Counted from the first letter of the stretch, positions 16,079 to 26,460 are shown. The stretch: DNA of 64,000 nt from Methylobacterium sp. B4 (GCF_003201865.1 NZ_QJJJ01000008.1:1-64000); one strand, 5' to 3'. Numbers and translations are program-made. The notes: generated by a model from the sequence alone, not told the origin.

Positions 16079-16333
16079 TCAGCGCGACTCTCTCAGAACG
16101 CGGCGCGCCTCCTGGTGCAGCACCGTGTGACGAACGGAGACCGGCCCCTCACTCGGCGTGTCCTGCCCCTCCTCGCGCACACAGCGGAGAAACCGCTGCC
16201 GGTTGAAACCGAAGGGGCGAAGACTCGTGATCAACGCGCGCAGCACCATGCGCACGGCCTCCTCACGCTGCTCGGCGACAGCGAGACGTGCCTTGAGCGT
16301 CTCCACCTCGCTCTCGGCCTCCGGTAGGACCAT
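16079..16333 (-). CDS. Small coiled-coil-like protein of unknown function
   Basis: An 84-residue product starting MVLPEAESEVETLKARLAVA and continuing EQREEAVRMVLRALITSLR, then FGFNRQRFLRCVREE. The first 40 residues have heptad spacing of a short coiled coil. ATG 16333 is chosen because upstream codons in the frame lose coding character; no strong ribosome binding site is visible. I do not recognise the family. Confidence 0.5.
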   Translation of the reverse strand: MVLPEAESEVETLKARLAVAEQREEAVRMVLRALITSLRPFGFNRQRFLRCVREEGQDTPSEGPVSVRHTVLHQEARRVLRESR

Positions 16334-16737
16334 TGGCAGACCCGATCGCAGGACAGCAGCCACCTTCAACCTCCACAAACTCGGTGGCGGACATTTGGCT
16401 TGCGGGCGAACATTTGTCGACCGGGCAACTGCAGAAGCCGGCGTCCTGAGCGGTGCGGCTCCGAGCACCACCCGCTCCTGCTGCGACGTGCCCCATCCGC
16501 GGAGAACGTGCGGTTACGCCACCGCGACCCGACGCGGGGCGCGCGAGATCGGATGACGCCACCTCAATGAACAATTTCAGGTTGTACCTCGACGAGCTTA
16601 GATTCGAAATCGCTCGCGCTACGTACTTCTCGATTGGTACAGAGCCAGCATTCCGTGTGCTACCGCACGCCAGTCAAGAAGAGGGTCGATCAAAGACGGG
16701 CGCGTCCATCGACGGGCGTAAAGCGGGAGAAAGGACC

Positions 16738-17004
16738 GTGCATCAGGTTGTCGGGTTCCTGGCCGTGGGTGCAGCAGGCGCGGCATTGCTGCACGCCTGG
16801 GATCTGCCGCGGATCGTCAGCTCGGGTTTTCTGCTGGTGAGCCTACTCGTCGCAACCCTGATCGGCTCGACGCAGGCGCTCGATCGAGAGGCGCCGAACC
16901 AGGCGCTGCATGCCGGCCCGGCCTTGCGGATGCCGGCGACCGAAGGGCGGATCGCTCCGATGGGTCGGCCGAGTCCCCGCACCGATACGGCCGTCGCCTG
17001 GTAG
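16738..17004 (+). CDS. Small membrane protein of unknown function
   Basis: From GTG 16738, preceded by the Shine-Dalgarno GGAGAAAGG, an 88-residue protein starts MHQVVGFLAVGAAGAALLHA and has a second hydrophobic segment SSGFLLVSLLVATLIGS, then a 40-residue polar tail. Two membrane helices with the C-terminus probably in the cytoplasm. The frame is open upstream to 16453, but the ribosome binding site and composition favour this start. Function unknown. Confidence 0.5.
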   Translation: MHQVVGFLAVGAAGAALLHAWDLPRIVSSGFLLVSLLVATLIGSTQALDREAPNQALHAGPALRMPATEGRIAPMGRPSPRTDTAVAW

Positions 17005-17572
17005 CGCTGGAGGACGGCACCGGGTCCGGGACGAGCCTCCGTCGCGGGCCGGCGCGGGAGCGCCCGTTCGGAAAGCAGCAGGGCTGAGGCGATCCTGCTC
17101 GGAACATGGGCAGAGAAAGTGCGTTCTCTGGGCACTTTCCGAATATTCGTCTGCCAATAGGGCAACTCAATGCGCGACCTCAGCAAGTCGAACGGCCGTG
17201 CCTTCCCGTCCAGCTGGAAGCGAAGCGGTCGCACCGCCTCCACGATCGGCCATGCCGGACTGACGAAACTTTCCCCGATGCCGATGGACGGCCGAACCTT
17301 GACGGATCAACAGCCGGTCTCCGGCAAGCGCGTGTCGCCGTCGAGCGATTTCGAGGGTTTCGGCAGCTTCTCCAGCTGAGCCGAAAGCCGTCCCGCGCAG
17401 AGCGTCTGCCTCCTCATCTCACGACGGCGCCTGCCGAAGACCGCGCGGCAGGCTTGCGAGCCGTTCAAGCAAGAGAAATTTGCGGAAGCGATCGAGCGGG
17501 GCCGGGGCTGACCCGGCCCTTTTCACGTGCCGAAACGGGCCGTCGGTTCGGCCGCAACACGTCATCCGCGCC
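17005..17572. other. No convincing gene
   Basis: A 570-base stretch between two small genes. Several frames are open, as expected in GC-rich DNA, including a 69-codon frame at 17170, but none has a good ribosome binding site, domain or biased codon pattern I would trust. I see nothing nameable in it. Confidence 0.35.
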
Positions 17573-17764
17573 TCAGGGCTTCGAATTCCCGTCCTCCGGT
17601 TTCCCGGCCGGGGGGTTTTTCGAGGGAGCGGGATTCTCCTCCTGCCGGACCGTAGCCCCGGGCGTTCCCTTGCCAGGATGGCCCGTTGCCTCGTCGATGT
17701 TGCCGAGCCCACCGCCCTCACGCGTCCGGGCGGCTTCCGTACCCGGCTTCTCAGGCTTCCTCAT
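17573..17764 (-). CDS. Small disordered protein
   Basis: A 63-residue hydrophilic product rich in Lys, Glu, Pro and Gly (starts MRKPEKPGTEAARTREGGG, ends AGKPEDGNSKP) with no hydrophobic core, so probably intrinsically disordered. ATG 17764 follows GGGAGAGTACC, a fair ribosome binding site. Short stress-linked proteins of this composition occur in Methylobacterium, but the function is unknown. Confidence 0.5.
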   Translation of the reverse strand: MRKPEKPGTEAARTREGGGLGNIDEATGHPGKGTPGATVRQEENPAPSKNPPAGKPEDGNSKP

Positions 17765-18000
17765 GGTACTCTCCCGAGCGAGTGACGCGGGCCTCACCAA
17801 CCTGCAACAAAATTCATGCCAGAGAAGCCAGTGGCGCAGTATGGGGCATTATGATGCAGAGAAGCGGATTCGCCCTTTATCTCGGCGCAACCCTCTGTGC
17901 AATCTCATGATTTCTGCCCGCGAAACGTGCAATCGCGCGCCGTACCCTCGCGATATCCTGCCGCTTCGCCTATGCTGGAGAGCCGGAACAGGAGAACGAC

Positions 18001-18213
18001 ATGCGTTATACCGTTCATTGGACCGCGCCGTCGGGCGCCTCCGCGGAGCCGCACGCCCTGGGCGTGAGGGCGGCCGAGCGAGCCATGACCTTCGCGAGCA
18101 TGGGCGCGTCGGACGTCTACGTCGAGACGCCTGACGGCCGCGTGTTCCGGGCGCCCGCGCAGATGGCTGCCCTGATCGAGCACGCGCAGACGGCGGACGC
18201 CGCCCGGGGCTGA
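18001..18213 (+). CDS. Small protein of unknown function
   Basis: A 70-residue soluble product starting MRYTVHWTAPSGASAEPHAL and continuing AMTFASMGASDVYVETPDGR followed by VFRAPAQMAALIEHA. It starts at ATG 18001 directly after an excellent Shine-Dalgarno (AGGAGAACGAC). The alternation of strand, helix and strand suggests a small alpha/beta fold. I do not recognise the family. Confidence 0.65.
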   Translation: MRYTVHWTAPSGASAEPHALGVRAAERAMTFASMGASDVYVETPDGRVFRAPAQMAALIEHAQTADAARG

Positions 18214-18238
18214 GAGCCCGCGGTTCGGGCCGACCGGA

Positions 18239-18442
18239 TCACGAGCCGACGAGTTGCCACTCGAACACGAGCTGGCGCAACCGCTCCTGGGCGGCCCGGC
18301 GGGCCTCTTCGAAAGTGGCGTAGCTGGTCGGTCCGTAGCGCCGCGGCGCTCCCTTCTCGAGCACCGAGCAGACGAAGCGCCCCGGCATCCGCCAGCAGGG
18401 CCTCACGTCGATGGAGTAGGGATGGTCGCTGCGGTCCGCCAT
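18239..18442 (-). CDS. Small protein of unknown function
   Basis: A 67-residue product from ATG 18442 (MADRSDHPYSIDVRPCWRMP) continuing GRFVCSVLEKGAPRRYGPTS and FEEARRAAQERLRQLVFEWQ. The pattern of two or three strands followed by a long amphipathic helix is common in small uncharacterised proteobacterial proteins. It is convergent with the gene at 18001. No function can be assigned. Confidence 0.6.
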   Translation of the reverse strand: MADRSDHPYSIDVRPCWRMPGRFVCSVLEKGAPRRYGPTSYATFEEARRAAQERLRQLVFEWQLVGS

Positions 18443-18575
18443 GGCGGCACCGTGCCACGGCCCTGCCCGCCGACCAAGACAGCCGGCGCGCGCCGGTCTC
18501 ACATTTCCTTGTGGCGCCTGTCCCCGACCGCATGTCCCAGCGGCGCAGGCCTCCTCGCGGAGCGGCGGGCGGCCC

Positions 18576-18884
18576 TCAGGCCTCGTCCTGATCCTGCGAC
18601 GGCCGCAGCGAACGCTCCAGGGTCTCCAGCACCGTGCCCGCGAGCGCCGCGTCCGGATCGTCGCGGAACAGCACGTCGCGCAGCATGGCGAGATAACCTT
18701 CGAGGCGCTCGTCGTAATGATCTGAATCGATCGAGCGCAGCACGCTGGCCAGGAAGCCCACCGCCATCTGGTGGGCCACCTGCTTGGCGCCGAGGTCGGC
18801 GAGGCCCTCGGCGAGGTTCGTCACCGCCGCGTCGTGCCGGGCGCTGACGGCCGCGAGCGCGGCGAGTTGCTGGTTCAGGTCCAT
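18576..18884 (-). CDS. Helical protein of unknown function
   Basis: A 102-residue all-helical, acidic product: MDLNQQLAALAAVSARHDAA, then NLAEGLADLGAKQVAHQMAV and LETLERSLRPSQDQDEA. No membrane segment or signal peptide. It lies 47 bases downstream of mntR on the same strand and may be cotranscribed with it, but nothing in the sequence ties it to manganese. Unknown family. Confidence 0.6.
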   Translation of the reverse strand: MDLNQQLAALAAVSARHDAAVTNLAEGLADLGAKQVAHQMAVGFLASVLRSIDSDHYDERLEGYLAMLRDVLFRDDPDAALAGTVLETLERSLRPSQDQDEA

Positions 18885-18931
18885 CGGGTCGGGTCCTCGG
18901 AACTCATCCGGACGATCGGGCTGCGAGACGG

Positions 18932-19501
18932 TCAGGATTCGAGGCGCGCATCGGCGAAGCGGCGGAACGCCTCCAGCGTCTCGGCGCTGACATGGTGCTC
19001 GATGCCCTCGGCGTCGCGGCGTGCCGTCTCCAGGCTGACGCCCAGGGCGCACAGAAAGCGCTCGACGATGCGGTGGCGCTCCCGCGACTGCTCGGCCAGG
19101 GCCTGCCCGGCGGCGGTGAGGAAGACCCCGCGATAGGGCCGCTGCTGCACCAGTCCGTCCTCGGCGAGCCGCTTGAGCATCTTGGCGACCGTCGGCTGGG
19201 CGACGCCGAGGCGGGCGGCGATGTCGACCTGCCGCGCCTCGCCGCCATCGCCGATCAGGTCGGCGATCAGCTCGACGTAATCCTCCACGAGTTCCAGGCG
19301 GCGCGCCTCGCGGGCCTGACGAAAGCTCTCGACATGCACCTCCGCATCCACGAGCGGCGCATCCGCACCCGGCCGCGCCGGCTCCTGCCTCGACTCTCGC
19401 GTCGCGTCCTGCATGGCGGCGGCGGACTCCTCCGGTTTCGGGCGCGAATCGTCCGCTCGCGCCGCACGCTTCCGTCCAACGTTTCTCATGAACGCCCGCA
19501 T
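18932..19501 (-). CDS. mntR: Manganese-responsive DtxR-family regulator MntR
   Basis: A 189-residue metal-dependent regulator. After a charged N-terminal extension of about 55 residues come [20 protein letters not shown], the winged helix ([20 protein letters not shown], then [19 protein letters not shown]), and the dimerisation and metal region with [26 protein letters not shown] and EAFRRF. The Glu-x-x-Cys/Glu-His-His ligands of MntR are present. With Mn(II) it should repress mntH, which lies divergently 395 bases away behind a perfect inverted repeat. ATG 19501 or 19489 could be the start; AGGAG is close to the first. Confidence 0.85.
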   Translation of the reverse strand: MRAFMRNVGRKRAARADDSRPKPEESAAAMQDATRESRQEPARPGADAPLVDAEVHVESFRQAREARRLELVEDYVELIADLIGDGGEARQVDIAARLGVAQPTVAKMLKRLAEDGLVQQRPYRGVFLTAAGQALAEQSRERHRIVERFLCALGVSLETARRDAEGIEHHVSAETLEAFRRFADARLES

Positions 19502-19694
19502 CGCTCCTGCGGCCGTGCCCCGAGGGGCACATCGCGCGGACCGTTCCCGCTCCCGTGTCTAACCCATGCGGGCCACGGGCGGGAACCCGCAAGGCAGGCC
19601 CTCGCCCGAACCTTCGACTTTCCCAAGCTTCGACCACCCCGTGCTTCGACGGCCCTACCCTCCGACCGGCCCTTGATCTCAGCTTCAGCGCAGC

Positions 19695-19714
19695 TTTATA
19701 GCTGATGCTATAAA
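19695..19714. promoter_or_regulatory. MntR-box-like inverted repeat before mntH
   Basis: TTTATAGC at 19695-19702 and GCTATAAA at 19707-19714 are perfect 8-base arms around TGAT; flanking CAGC and GCTG extend the symmetry imperfectly. It is an A/T-rich 20-mer in GC-rich DNA between mntR and mntH, upstream of mntH by about 180 bases. MntR proteins bind such palindromes to shut off mntH at high manganese. Assignment is by position and symmetry. Confidence 0.65.
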
Positions 19715-19896
19715 CGAAGCTGCCGGCCGGAGCGGCGATCGCCCGCCGTTCCGACACATCGCGGTGATCCGTCCTCCCTTTAGGGACGGGTGGAAGGCCG
19801 CGTCCTCCCGACGACCCGTCCGACATCGGCGCCTCCTCGAGGGCCGGTGACCACCTCCCGGGCCGATGCGCCCCCGATGCGAATGGAATAGCCGCG
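19715..19896 (+). other. Long mntH leader, no gene
   Basis: The 180 bases between the inverted repeat and mntH contain no convincing gene. They include GC-rich self-complementary stretches, for example around 19770-19800. I looked for the conserved loops of the yybP-ykoY manganese riboswitch and did not find them. Nothing else is recognised in 19502-19694 either. Confidence 0.35.
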
Positions 19897-21243
19897 ATGG
19901 ATCAGGTTCGGCCGGCGCCGCCCGCGCAGGCTCCCGCACAAGCCGCCGGAGAGGCCAGCCTCGGCGCTCTGAACGGCAGCGTCCCCGTGCGGGCGGACGG
20001 CACCTGGCTGCGGCGGCTCGTGGCCTTCATCGGGCCGGGCTACATGGTCTCGGTCGGCTACATGGACCCGGGCAACTGGGCCACCGACATCGCGGGCGGC
20101 GCCCAGTTCGGCTACACGCTGCTCTCCGTCATCCTGCTCTCGAACCTGATGGCGATCGTGCTGCAGGCGCTGGCGGCGCGGCTCGGCATCGCCACCGGCC
20201 TCGATCTCGCCCAGGCCTGCCGCGAGCGCACCTCGCGGCCGGTCAGCTTCGCCCTGTGGCTGATCTGCGAGGCGGCGATCATCGCCTGCGACCTCGCCGA
20301 GGTCATCGGCACGGCCATCGCCCTCAAGCTGCTGTTCGGCATCCCGCTGACGCTGGGCGCGATCATCACGGCGCTCGACGTGTTCGTGGTGCTGCTGCTC
20401 CTGCGCCGGGGCTTCCGGGCGCTGGAGGCCTTCGTGATCGGCCTCCTGACGATCATCTTCGTCTGCTTCGGGGTGCAGATCGTGATGGCCGCGCCCCCGG
20501 TCCAGGCGGTGCTCGGCGGCTTCGTGCCCTCGCGGGAGATCGTGACCAACCCGGCCGCGCTCTACATCGCCATCGGCATCATCGGGGCCACCGTGATGCC
20601 GCACAACCTCTACCTCCACTCCTCGATCGTGCAGACGCGCGCCTATCCCCGCACGGAAGCGGGCCGGCGCGAGGCCCTGCGCTTCGCCGTCACCGACTCG
20701 ACGGTGGCGCTGATGCTGGCCCTGTTCGTCAACGCCGCGATCCTGATCATGGCGGCGGCGGTGTTCCACGCGGCCGGGCGCACGGACGTGGAGGAGATCG
20801 AGCAGGCCCACGAGCTGCTCTCGCCGCTTCTCGGCGTCGGGGTCGCCTCGACGCTGTTCGCGGTGGCGCTGCTGGCCTCGGGCCTCAACTCGACGGTGAC
20901 CGCGACGTTGGCCGGCCAGATCGTGATGGAAGGCTTCCTGCGGCTGCGCCTGCCCACCTGGGCGCGGCGGCTGGTGACGCGGGGCATCGCCATCGTGCCG
21001 GTGGTGATCGTCACCGCCCTCTACGGCGAGCAGGGCACCGCCCGGCTCCTCGTGCTGAGCCAGGTCGTGCTCTCGATGCAGCTGCCCTTCGCGGTGATCC
21101 CGCTGGTGCATTTCGTCTCGGACCGGCGGATCATGGGCGGACTCGTGATTCCCGGCCGGCTGAAGGGACTCGCCTGGATCATCGCCGCAATCATCGTGGC
21201 ACTGAACCTGAAGCTCCTGCTCGACACCTTCCTCGGCGGCTGA
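19897..21243 (+). CDS. mntH: Nramp-family Mn2+/H+ symporter MntH
   Basis: A 448-residue inner-membrane importer of manganese and other divalent metals driven by protons. After a 45-residue soluble N-terminus, eleven or so hydrophobic segments follow. The diagnostic Nramp motifs are present: [13 protein letters not shown] in helix 1 (Asp and Asn metal ligands) and [14 protein letters not shown] in helix 6 (the MPH motif). Length matches bacterial MntH with a slightly longer N-terminus. Likely controlled by the divergent MntR. Its stop abuts the stop of the convergent LysR gene. Confidence 0.92.
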   Translation: MDQVRPAPPAQAPAQAAGEASLGALNGSVPVRADGTWLRRLVAFIGPGYMVSVGYMDPGNWATDIAGGAQFGYTLLSVILLSNLMAIVLQALAARLGIATGLDLAQACRERTSRPVSFALWLICEAAIIACDLAEVIGTAIALKLLFGIPLTLGAIITALDVFVVLLLLRRGFRALEAFVIGLLTIIFVCFGVQIVMAAPPVQAVLGGFVPSREIVTNPAALYIAIGIIGATVMPHNLYLHSSIVQTRAYPRTEAGRREALRFAVTDSTVALMLALFVNAAILIMAAAVFHAAGRTDVEEIEQAHELLSPLLGVGVASTLFAVALLASGLNSTVTATLAGQIVMEGFLRLRLPTWARRLVTRGIAIVPVVIVTALYGEQGTARLLVLSQVVLSMQLPFAVIPLVHFVSDRRIMGGLVIPGRLKGLAWIIAAIIVALNLKLLLDTFLGG

Positions 21244-22134
21244 TCAGGCCTCGGCCGCGCGCAGATGCGCGACGAAGTCCTGGGCGAAGACGGGCAGGGC
21301 CTCGAAGTCGCGCAGGCAGAGCTTGAGGTCGCGGGCCGCCCAGGGGTCCTCCAAGGGCACGAGGGCGATTTCCATCGTGCGCCACGCCCGCCGCGCCGTG
21401 GTCTCAGGCACGATGCCGAGGCCGACGCCGCACTCGACGAGGCGGCAGACCGCATCGAAGCTGCGCAGCTGCACCCGCAGCCGCATCGGCCGGCCGATGC
21501 GGGAGGCCTTGGCCGCGAGGAAGCGGGTCAGCGCGCTCGGCCGGTCGAGCCCGACGAGATCGTGCTCCAGCACCTCCGCGAAGCCGACGCTCTTGCGGCG
21601 GGCCAGCGCGTGGCCGGTCGCGACCACCACGACGAAGCGGTCGTGGCGGAAGGGGAAGGTCTGGAGCGTGCCGGTATCGACGGTGCCCGCCACGATGCCG
21701 AGATCCGCCGCTCCGTCGGCCACCAGTCCGACGATCTCGTCGGAGGTGCGCTCCTCGATATCGACGCTGATGCCCGTGTGCAGGGCGAGGTAGGCGGAGA
21801 GCGCCTCGGGCAGGAATTCGGTCAGCGCGTTGGTGTTCGACAGGACCCGGATCTGGCCGACGGCCCCGCCCGCGAAGACGGAGAGGTCGCCCTGCAGCCG
21901 CTCGACCTGTCCCAGAATCTCGCGGGCATGGGCGAGCAGGGCGCGCCCGGCGGGCGTCGGCGTCACGCCCTGGCGCCCGCGCAGCAGGAGCGCGGCGCCG
22001 AGCGAATCCTCCATCGCCCGCACCCGGGCCGAGGCGGCGGCGAGCGCGAGGTTGGCCCGCTCGGCCCCATGGGTGATCGAGCCCGCCTCCACGACGTGGC
22101 GGAACAGGTTCAGATCGACGAGATCGAAGCGCAT
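21244..22134 (-). CDS. LysR-family transcriptional regulator
   Basis: A 296-residue LTTR. The N-terminal winged helix reads LVDLNLFRHVVEAGSITHGA, then ERANLALAAASARVRAMEDS and LLLRGRQGVTPTPAGRALL; the effector domain follows from about residue 90 (GQIRVLSNTNALTEFLPEAL). ATG 22134 places the HTH at the usual position. It is divergent from the DASS-type transporter gene 178 bases away and probably regulates it in response to the transported acid, the standard LTTR arrangement. Confidence 0.85.
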   Translation of the reverse strand: MRFDLVDLNLFRHVVEAGSITHGAERANLALAAASARVRAMEDSLGAALLLRGRQGVTPTPAGRALLAHAREILGQVERLQGDLSVFAGGAVGQIRVLSNTNALTEFLPEALSAYLALHTGISVDIEERTSDEIVGLVADGAADLGIVAGTVDTGTLQTFPFRHDRFVVVVATGHALARRKSVGFAEVLEHDLVGLDRPSALTRFLAAKASRIGRPMRLRVQLRSFDAVCRLVECGVGLGIVPETTARRAWRTMEIALVPLEDPWAARDLKLCLRDFEALPVFAQDFVAHLRAAEA

Positions 22135-22311
22135 CATCGCTCGGCTTCCGTCCGGATCATCCGCACCCGGCATTCGCGCAATGTGAAGTCAGGTGCCGCC
22201 GGTCAGCCTATCACAGCAGCGTGATCCGGCCATGAGCCTTCGCGGTTGGCGAAGGCACCCACTACGAAAGCCGAATTGCGAACGCTTCCAAATCGCGTTT
22301 GAAGCGCGCCC

Positions 22312-23637
22312 ATGAGTGCCGCAGCGGCCAGCATGTTCGGAGAACAGGGTACGGTCGTCGCGGCCGGGGGCCTGCTCGTGCTGTGCATGGGCCTGTGGGC
22401 GACCGGTCTCGTGGCCGAGATCGTCACGGCGCTGATGTTCTTCGCGCTCGCCATGCTGCTCAAGCTCGCACCGGCGCAGACGGTCTTTTCGGGGTTCGCC
22501 TCCTCCGCCTTCTGGCTGGTGACCGGCGGCATGGTGGTCGGGCTCGCCATGAACCGCACCGGCTTGGGCGACCGTCTCGCGCGGATGCTGGCGGCGCGGC
22601 TGCCCGCCTCCTATCCCGGCTTCGTCGCGGGCCTCGTCGCCTTCTCCTTCGCGCTCGCCCTCGTGATGCCGTCCAATCTCGGGCGCATCGCCCTGATGGT
22701 GCCGGTGGTGATCGCCCTCTGCGACGCCTTCGGGCTGGAGGCCGGGCGCCCGGGCCGGACGGGGGCGCTGCTCGCCTTCGGCATCGCCACGCCGATGCTC
22801 TCGGCGGCGATCCTGCCCGCCAACGTGCCGAACCTCGTCATGGCCGGCACCGCCGAGACCCTGTTCGGCATCCACCTCGGCTATCTGCCCTATCTCTTTC
22901 TGCACGCACCGGTTCTCGGGTTCGCGAAGGGCGCGCTCCTCGTCGCCTGCACGGTGCTGATCTTCCGCGATTGCCTCGACGGCAAGCGGCCGGATCTGCC
23001 CCCGTTGCCGCCGCTCTCGGGCGAGGAGCGGCGCCTCTCGGTGATCCTCGCGGTGATGCTGGCCCTCTGGCTCACCGACGGCTGGCACGGCATCCCGCCC
23101 GCCTGGATCGGGCTCGCGGCGGCGGTGATCTGCCTGCTGCCGGGCGTCGGCGTGCTGCCGTCCCAGAGCTTCGGCGAGATCCCCTTGCGGACCTGCTTCT
23201 ACGTCGCCGCCCTGTTCGGGCTGACGGCGATCGTCAACGAGACCGGGCTCGGCGCCCGTCTCGGCCACGCGCTGCTCTCGGTCGCGCCGCTGGAGCCGGG
23301 CGCGCCCGCCAAGAACTTCGCCACGCTGACCGGTCTGTCGATCGGCTTCCTCTTCGCCGCCACCGCCAACGGCGCGCCCGCCCTCTACACGGCGCTCGCG
23401 GAGGAGTTTTCGCGCGCCAGCGGGTTCGACCTGATGAGCGTGCTGATGGTGCAGGTGGTCGGCTACTCGACCCTGTTCCTGCCCTATCAGGCGCCCCCCA
23501 TCATCATGACGATGGATCTCGGCCGCCTCTCGCTGGCCGACGCGACCAAACTCACCCTCGCCACGGGCGTCGCGTCGCTGCTGGTCGCGACCCCACTTGC
23601 CTATTTCTGGTTCAGACTGACCGGGAGATTGGCGTGA
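22312..23637 (+). CDS. DASS/SLC13-type anion transporter
   Basis: A 441-residue inner-membrane protein with about twelve hydrophobic segments. The two halves carry the repeat features of the divalent-anion:Na+ symporter family: SGFASSAFWLVTGGMVVGLA, MPSNLGRIALMVPVV near the first re-entrant loop, and the second-half VGYSTLFLPYQAPPIIM. Likely substrates are dicarboxylates, sulfate or related anions. Divergent from a LysR regulator and followed 127 bases later by sdhC, so C4-dicarboxylate uptake is an attractive but unproven role. Confidence 0.75.
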   Translation: MSAAAASMFGEQGTVVAAGGLLVLCMGLWATGLVAEIVTALMFFALAMLLKLAPAQTVFSGFASSAFWLVTGGMVVGLAMNRTGLGDRLARMLAARLPASYPGFVAGLVAFSFALALVMPSNLGRIALMVPVVIALCDAFGLEAGRPGRTGALLAFGIATPMLSAAILPANVPNLVMAGTAETLFGIHLGYLPYLFLHAPVLGFAKGALLVACTVLIFRDCLDGKRPDLPPLPPLSGEERRLSVILAVMLALWLTDGWHGIPPAWIGLAAAVICLLPGVGVLPSQSFGEIPLRTCFYVAALFGLTAIVNETGLGARLGHALLSVAPLEPGAPAKNFATLTGLSIGFLFAATANGAPALYTALAEEFSRASGFDLMSVLMVQVVGYSTLFLPYQAPPIIMTMDLGRLSLADATKLTLATGVASLLVATPLAYFWFRLTGRLA

Positions 23638-23764
23638 GACAGATCCGCGCGATCGTCAGCTTGACCAATGCTGCACCGCAGCACCGGCATTGCCGGCCAG
23701 AGCCCGCCGCCCTAACCCTTCCCTGGAATTTATCCAGTCTTCGACGCGAGGATCGTGAGCCGCG

Positions 23765-24166
23765 ATGAACCCTACCGTCAGACCTACGGTCGCCCAGCCG
23801 CTCTCGCCCCATCTCCAGATCTACCGCTGGACCTGGACCATGGCGATGTCGGTGTTCCACCGCGTCACCGGCACGGCGCTCTACGGCGGCACCTTCCTCG
23901 TCGCGGTCTGGCTGGTGGCGCTCGCCTCCGGCCCGCGGGCCTACGATACGGTGGCGTGGTTCTTCGGCTCGTGGATCGGGCGCGCCGTGCTGTTCGCCTA
24001 TACCTGGGTGCTGCTGCACCACATGCTGGGCGGCATCCGCCACTTCATCTGGGACGCGGGCTACGGCTTCGACCGCGACCGGCGCCTGGGCCTCGCCCGG
24101 GCCACGCTGATCGGCTCCATCACCCTGACCATCGTGATCTGGGCGGTCGCCCTGCTCGTGCGCTGA
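23765..24166 (+). CDS. sdhC: Succinate dehydrogenase cytochrome b556 subunit
   Basis: A 133-residue membrane anchor of complex II, binding haem b and ubiquinone with SdhD. Three transmembrane helices are visible. [20 protein letters not shown], then [11 protein letters not shown] near residue 37 is the SdhC quinone-site motif, and [13 protein letters not shown] near residue 84 holds the haem-ligand His. First gene of the sdhCDAB cluster; it stops 8 bases before sdhD. Confidence 0.93.
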   Translation: MNPTVRPTVAQPLSPHLQIYRWTWTMAMSVFHRVTGTALYGGTFLVAVWLVALASGPRAYDTVAWFFGSWIGRAVLFAYTWVLLHHMLGGIRHFIWDAGYGFDRDRRLGLARATLIGSITLTIVIWAVALLVR

Positions 24167-24174
24167 GGCTCGCC

Positions 24175-24594
24175 ATGTCCCAGGTCGACAACCGCCAGAA
24201 CACCGCGCTCTCGATGCGCACGCCGCGCGCCCGGGTGAAGGGCCTCGGCGCCTCGGGCCACGGCGCCGGCCATTTCTGGCTGCAGCGCCTGACCGGCGCC
24301 TCGAACGCGCTCCTGATGCTCGCCTTCGTCGTGATCATCGCGCTGATGGCCGGCCGGACCTATCCGCAGGCGGTCGCGCTGGTGTCGCACCCGCTCGTTT
24401 CGATCATCCTGATCCTCGCCGTGGTGTCGGTGACGATCCACATGCGTCTCGGCATGCAGACGGTGATCGAGGACTACGTCCACAGCCACGGCCTCAAGTT
24501 CGCGGCGCTCATCGCCAACACCTTCTACGCGGTCGCGGTGGCCGCCGCCTGCCTCTACGCGATCATCCGCGTGAGCCTGGGCGGCCTCGCCTGA
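24175..24594 (+). CDS. sdhD: Succinate dehydrogenase membrane anchor subunit
   Basis: A 139-residue partner of SdhC. Starts [20 protein letters not shown], with the conserved [18 protein letters not shown] before the first helix and [20 protein letters not shown] near residue 90, typical of alphaproteobacterial SdhD. Three transmembrane helices. ATG 24175 begins 8 bases after the sdhC stop, indicating coupling; sdhA starts 32 bases downstream. Confidence 0.92.
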   Translation: MSQVDNRQNTALSMRTPRARVKGLGASGHGAGHFWLQRLTGASNALLMLAFVVIIALMAGRTYPQAVALVSHPLVSIILILAVVSVTIHMRLGMQTVIEDYVHSHGLKFAALIANTFYAVAVAAACLYAIIRVSLGGLA

Positions 24595-24626
24595 CCGCCG
24601 TCATCGAAACCGAGGATTCATCGCCC

Positions 24627-26444
24627 ATGGCCTCCAACGGATCGAACGGCGGCGCCCCCGCCTACGCCATCACCGACCACACCTTCGACGTGGTGATCGT
24701 CGGCGCCGGCGGCGCCGGGCTTCGCGCCACGGTCGGCTGCTCTCAGGCCGGGCTTCGCACCGCCTGCATCACTAAGGTCTTCCCGACCCGCTCGCACACG
24801 GTTGCCGCGCAGGGCGGCATCTCCGCCTCGCTCGGCAATATGGGGCCGGACGACTGGCGCTGGCACATGTACGACACCGTGAAGGGCTCGGACTGGCTCG
24901 GCGACCAGGACGCGATCGAGTACCTCGTGCGCAACGCCCCGGCGGCCGTGTACGAGCTGGAGCACTGGGGCGTGCCCTTCTCCCGCACGGAAGAGGGCAA
25001 GATCTACCAGCGCCCGTTCGGCGGCATGACCACCGATTACGGCAAGGGCACCGCGCAGCGCACCTGCGCTGCGGCCGACCGCACCGGCCACGCCATGCTC
25101 CATACGCTCTACGGGCAGGCGGTGAAGAACAAGACCCAGTTCTTTATCGAGTATTTCGCCCTCGACCTGATCATGGACGAGGACGGCCGCTGCCGCGGCG
25201 TCGTCGCCATCGATCAGGCCACCGGCGAGATCCACCGCTTCCGCGCCCAGCAGACCATCCTCGCCACCGGCGGCTACGGCCGCGCCTACTTCTCGGCGAC
25301 CTCGGCCCATACCTGCACCGGAGACGGCAACGCCATGGTGCTGCGCGCCGGCCTGCCGCTGCAGGACATGGAGTTCGTGCAGTTCCATCCCACCGGCATC
25401 TACGGCGCCGGCTGCCTCATCACGGAGGGCGCGCGCGGCGAGGGCGGCTACCTCACCAATTCCGAGGGCGAGCGCTTCATGGAGCGCTACGCCCCCTCCG
25501 CCAAGGACCTCGCCTCCCGCGACGTGGTCTCGCGCTCGATGACCATGGAGATCCGCGACGGCCGCGGCGTGGGCAAGGAAGGGGACCACATCTTCCTGCA
25601 CCTCGACCACCTCGACCCGAAGATCCTGCACGAGCGTCTGCCCGGCATCTCGGAGAGCGCGAAGATCTTCGCGGGCGTGGACGTGACCAAGGAGCCGATC
25701 CCGGTCCTGCCGACCGTCCACTACAACATGGGCGGCATCCCGACGAACTATCACGGCGAGGTGCTGACCTTGAAGAACGGCAATCCGGACACGGTGGTGC
25801 CGGGTTTGATGGCGCTCGGCGAGGCGGCCTGCGTCTCCGTTCACGGCGCCAACCGCCTCGGCTCCAACTCGCTGATCGACCTCGTGGTGTTCGGCCGCGC
25901 GGCGGGTCTGCGCTGCGCCGACATCGTCGAGGCCGATGCCCGCCAGCCGGAACTGCCGAAGGACTCGGCCGACAAGGCGCTCGCGCGCCTCGACCGCTTC
26001 CGCTACGCCGACGGCGGCACCCCGACCGCGCAGCTGCGAGACCGGATGCAGCGGACCATGCAGAACAACTGCGCGGTCTTCCGCACCGGCGAGGTGCTGG
26101 AGGAGGGCAAGGGCCTGATCCACGACGTCTGGCGCGGCGTCGCCGACATCGCCATCACCGACCGCTCGCTCGTGTGGAACACCGACCTGCTCGAGACCCT
26201 GGAGTTCGACAACCTGATCGGTCAGGCGGTCGTGACGATGGAATCGGCGGTCAACCGCAAGGAGAGCCGCGGGGCGCATGCCCGCGAGGACTTCCCCGAT
26301 CGCGACGACAAGGAGTGGATGAAGCACACCCTGGCGTGGCTCGACCAGTCCAAGCACGGCGTCGAGATCGATTACCGGCCGGTCCACACCTACACCATGT
26401 CGAACGAGATCCAGTACATCGAGCCCAAGGCGCGGGTGTACTGA
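24627..26444 (+). CDS. sdhA: Succinate dehydrogenase flavoprotein subunit
   Basis: A 605-residue catalytic subunit of complex II, oxidising succinate to fumarate on the cytoplasmic face. The Rossmann motif [13 protein letters not shown], the covalent FAD attachment His57 in SHTVAAQGG, the substrate-loop [20 protein letters not shown], and [19 protein letters not shown] near residue 405 are all present. Full length for the family and ending normally. Unusually, sdhB does not follow directly: two other genes lie between. Confidence 0.96.
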   Translation: MASNGSNGGAPAYAITDHTFDVVIVGAGGAGLRATVGCSQAGLRTACITKVFPTRSHTVAAQGGISASLGNMGPDDWRWHMYDTVKGSDWLGDQDAIEYLVRNAPAAVYELEHWGVPFSRTEEGKIYQRPFGGMTTDYGKGTAQRTCAAADRTGHAMLHTLYGQAVKNKTQFFIEYFALDLIMDEDGRCRGVVAIDQATGEIHRFRAQQTILATGGYGRAYFSATSAHTCTGDGNAMVLRAGLPLQDMEFVQFHPTGIYGAGCLITEGARGEGGYLTNSEGERFMERYAPSAKDLASRDVVSRSMTMEIRDGRGVGKEGDHIFLHLDHLDPKILHERLPGISESAKIFAGVDVTKEPIPVLPTVHYNMGGIPTNYHGEVLTLKNGNPDTVVPGLMALGEAACVSVHGANRLGSNSLIDLVVFGRAAGLRCADIVEADARQPELPKDSADKALARLDRFRYADGGTPTAQLRDRMQRTMQNNCAVFRTGEVLEEGKGLIHDVWRGVADIAITDRSLVWNTDLLETLEFDNLIGQAVVTMESAVNRKESRGAHAREDFPDRDDKEWMKHTLAWLDQSKHGVEIDYRPVHTYTMSNEIQYIEPKARVY

Positions 26445-26460
26445 AGAAGGGCTCGCGCGC

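Noticed and set aside
19715..19896. Possible manganese riboswitch in the mntH leader
   Set aside because: The conserved loop sequences of the yybP-ykoY class are not visible; an MntR-type palindrome already explains regulation.
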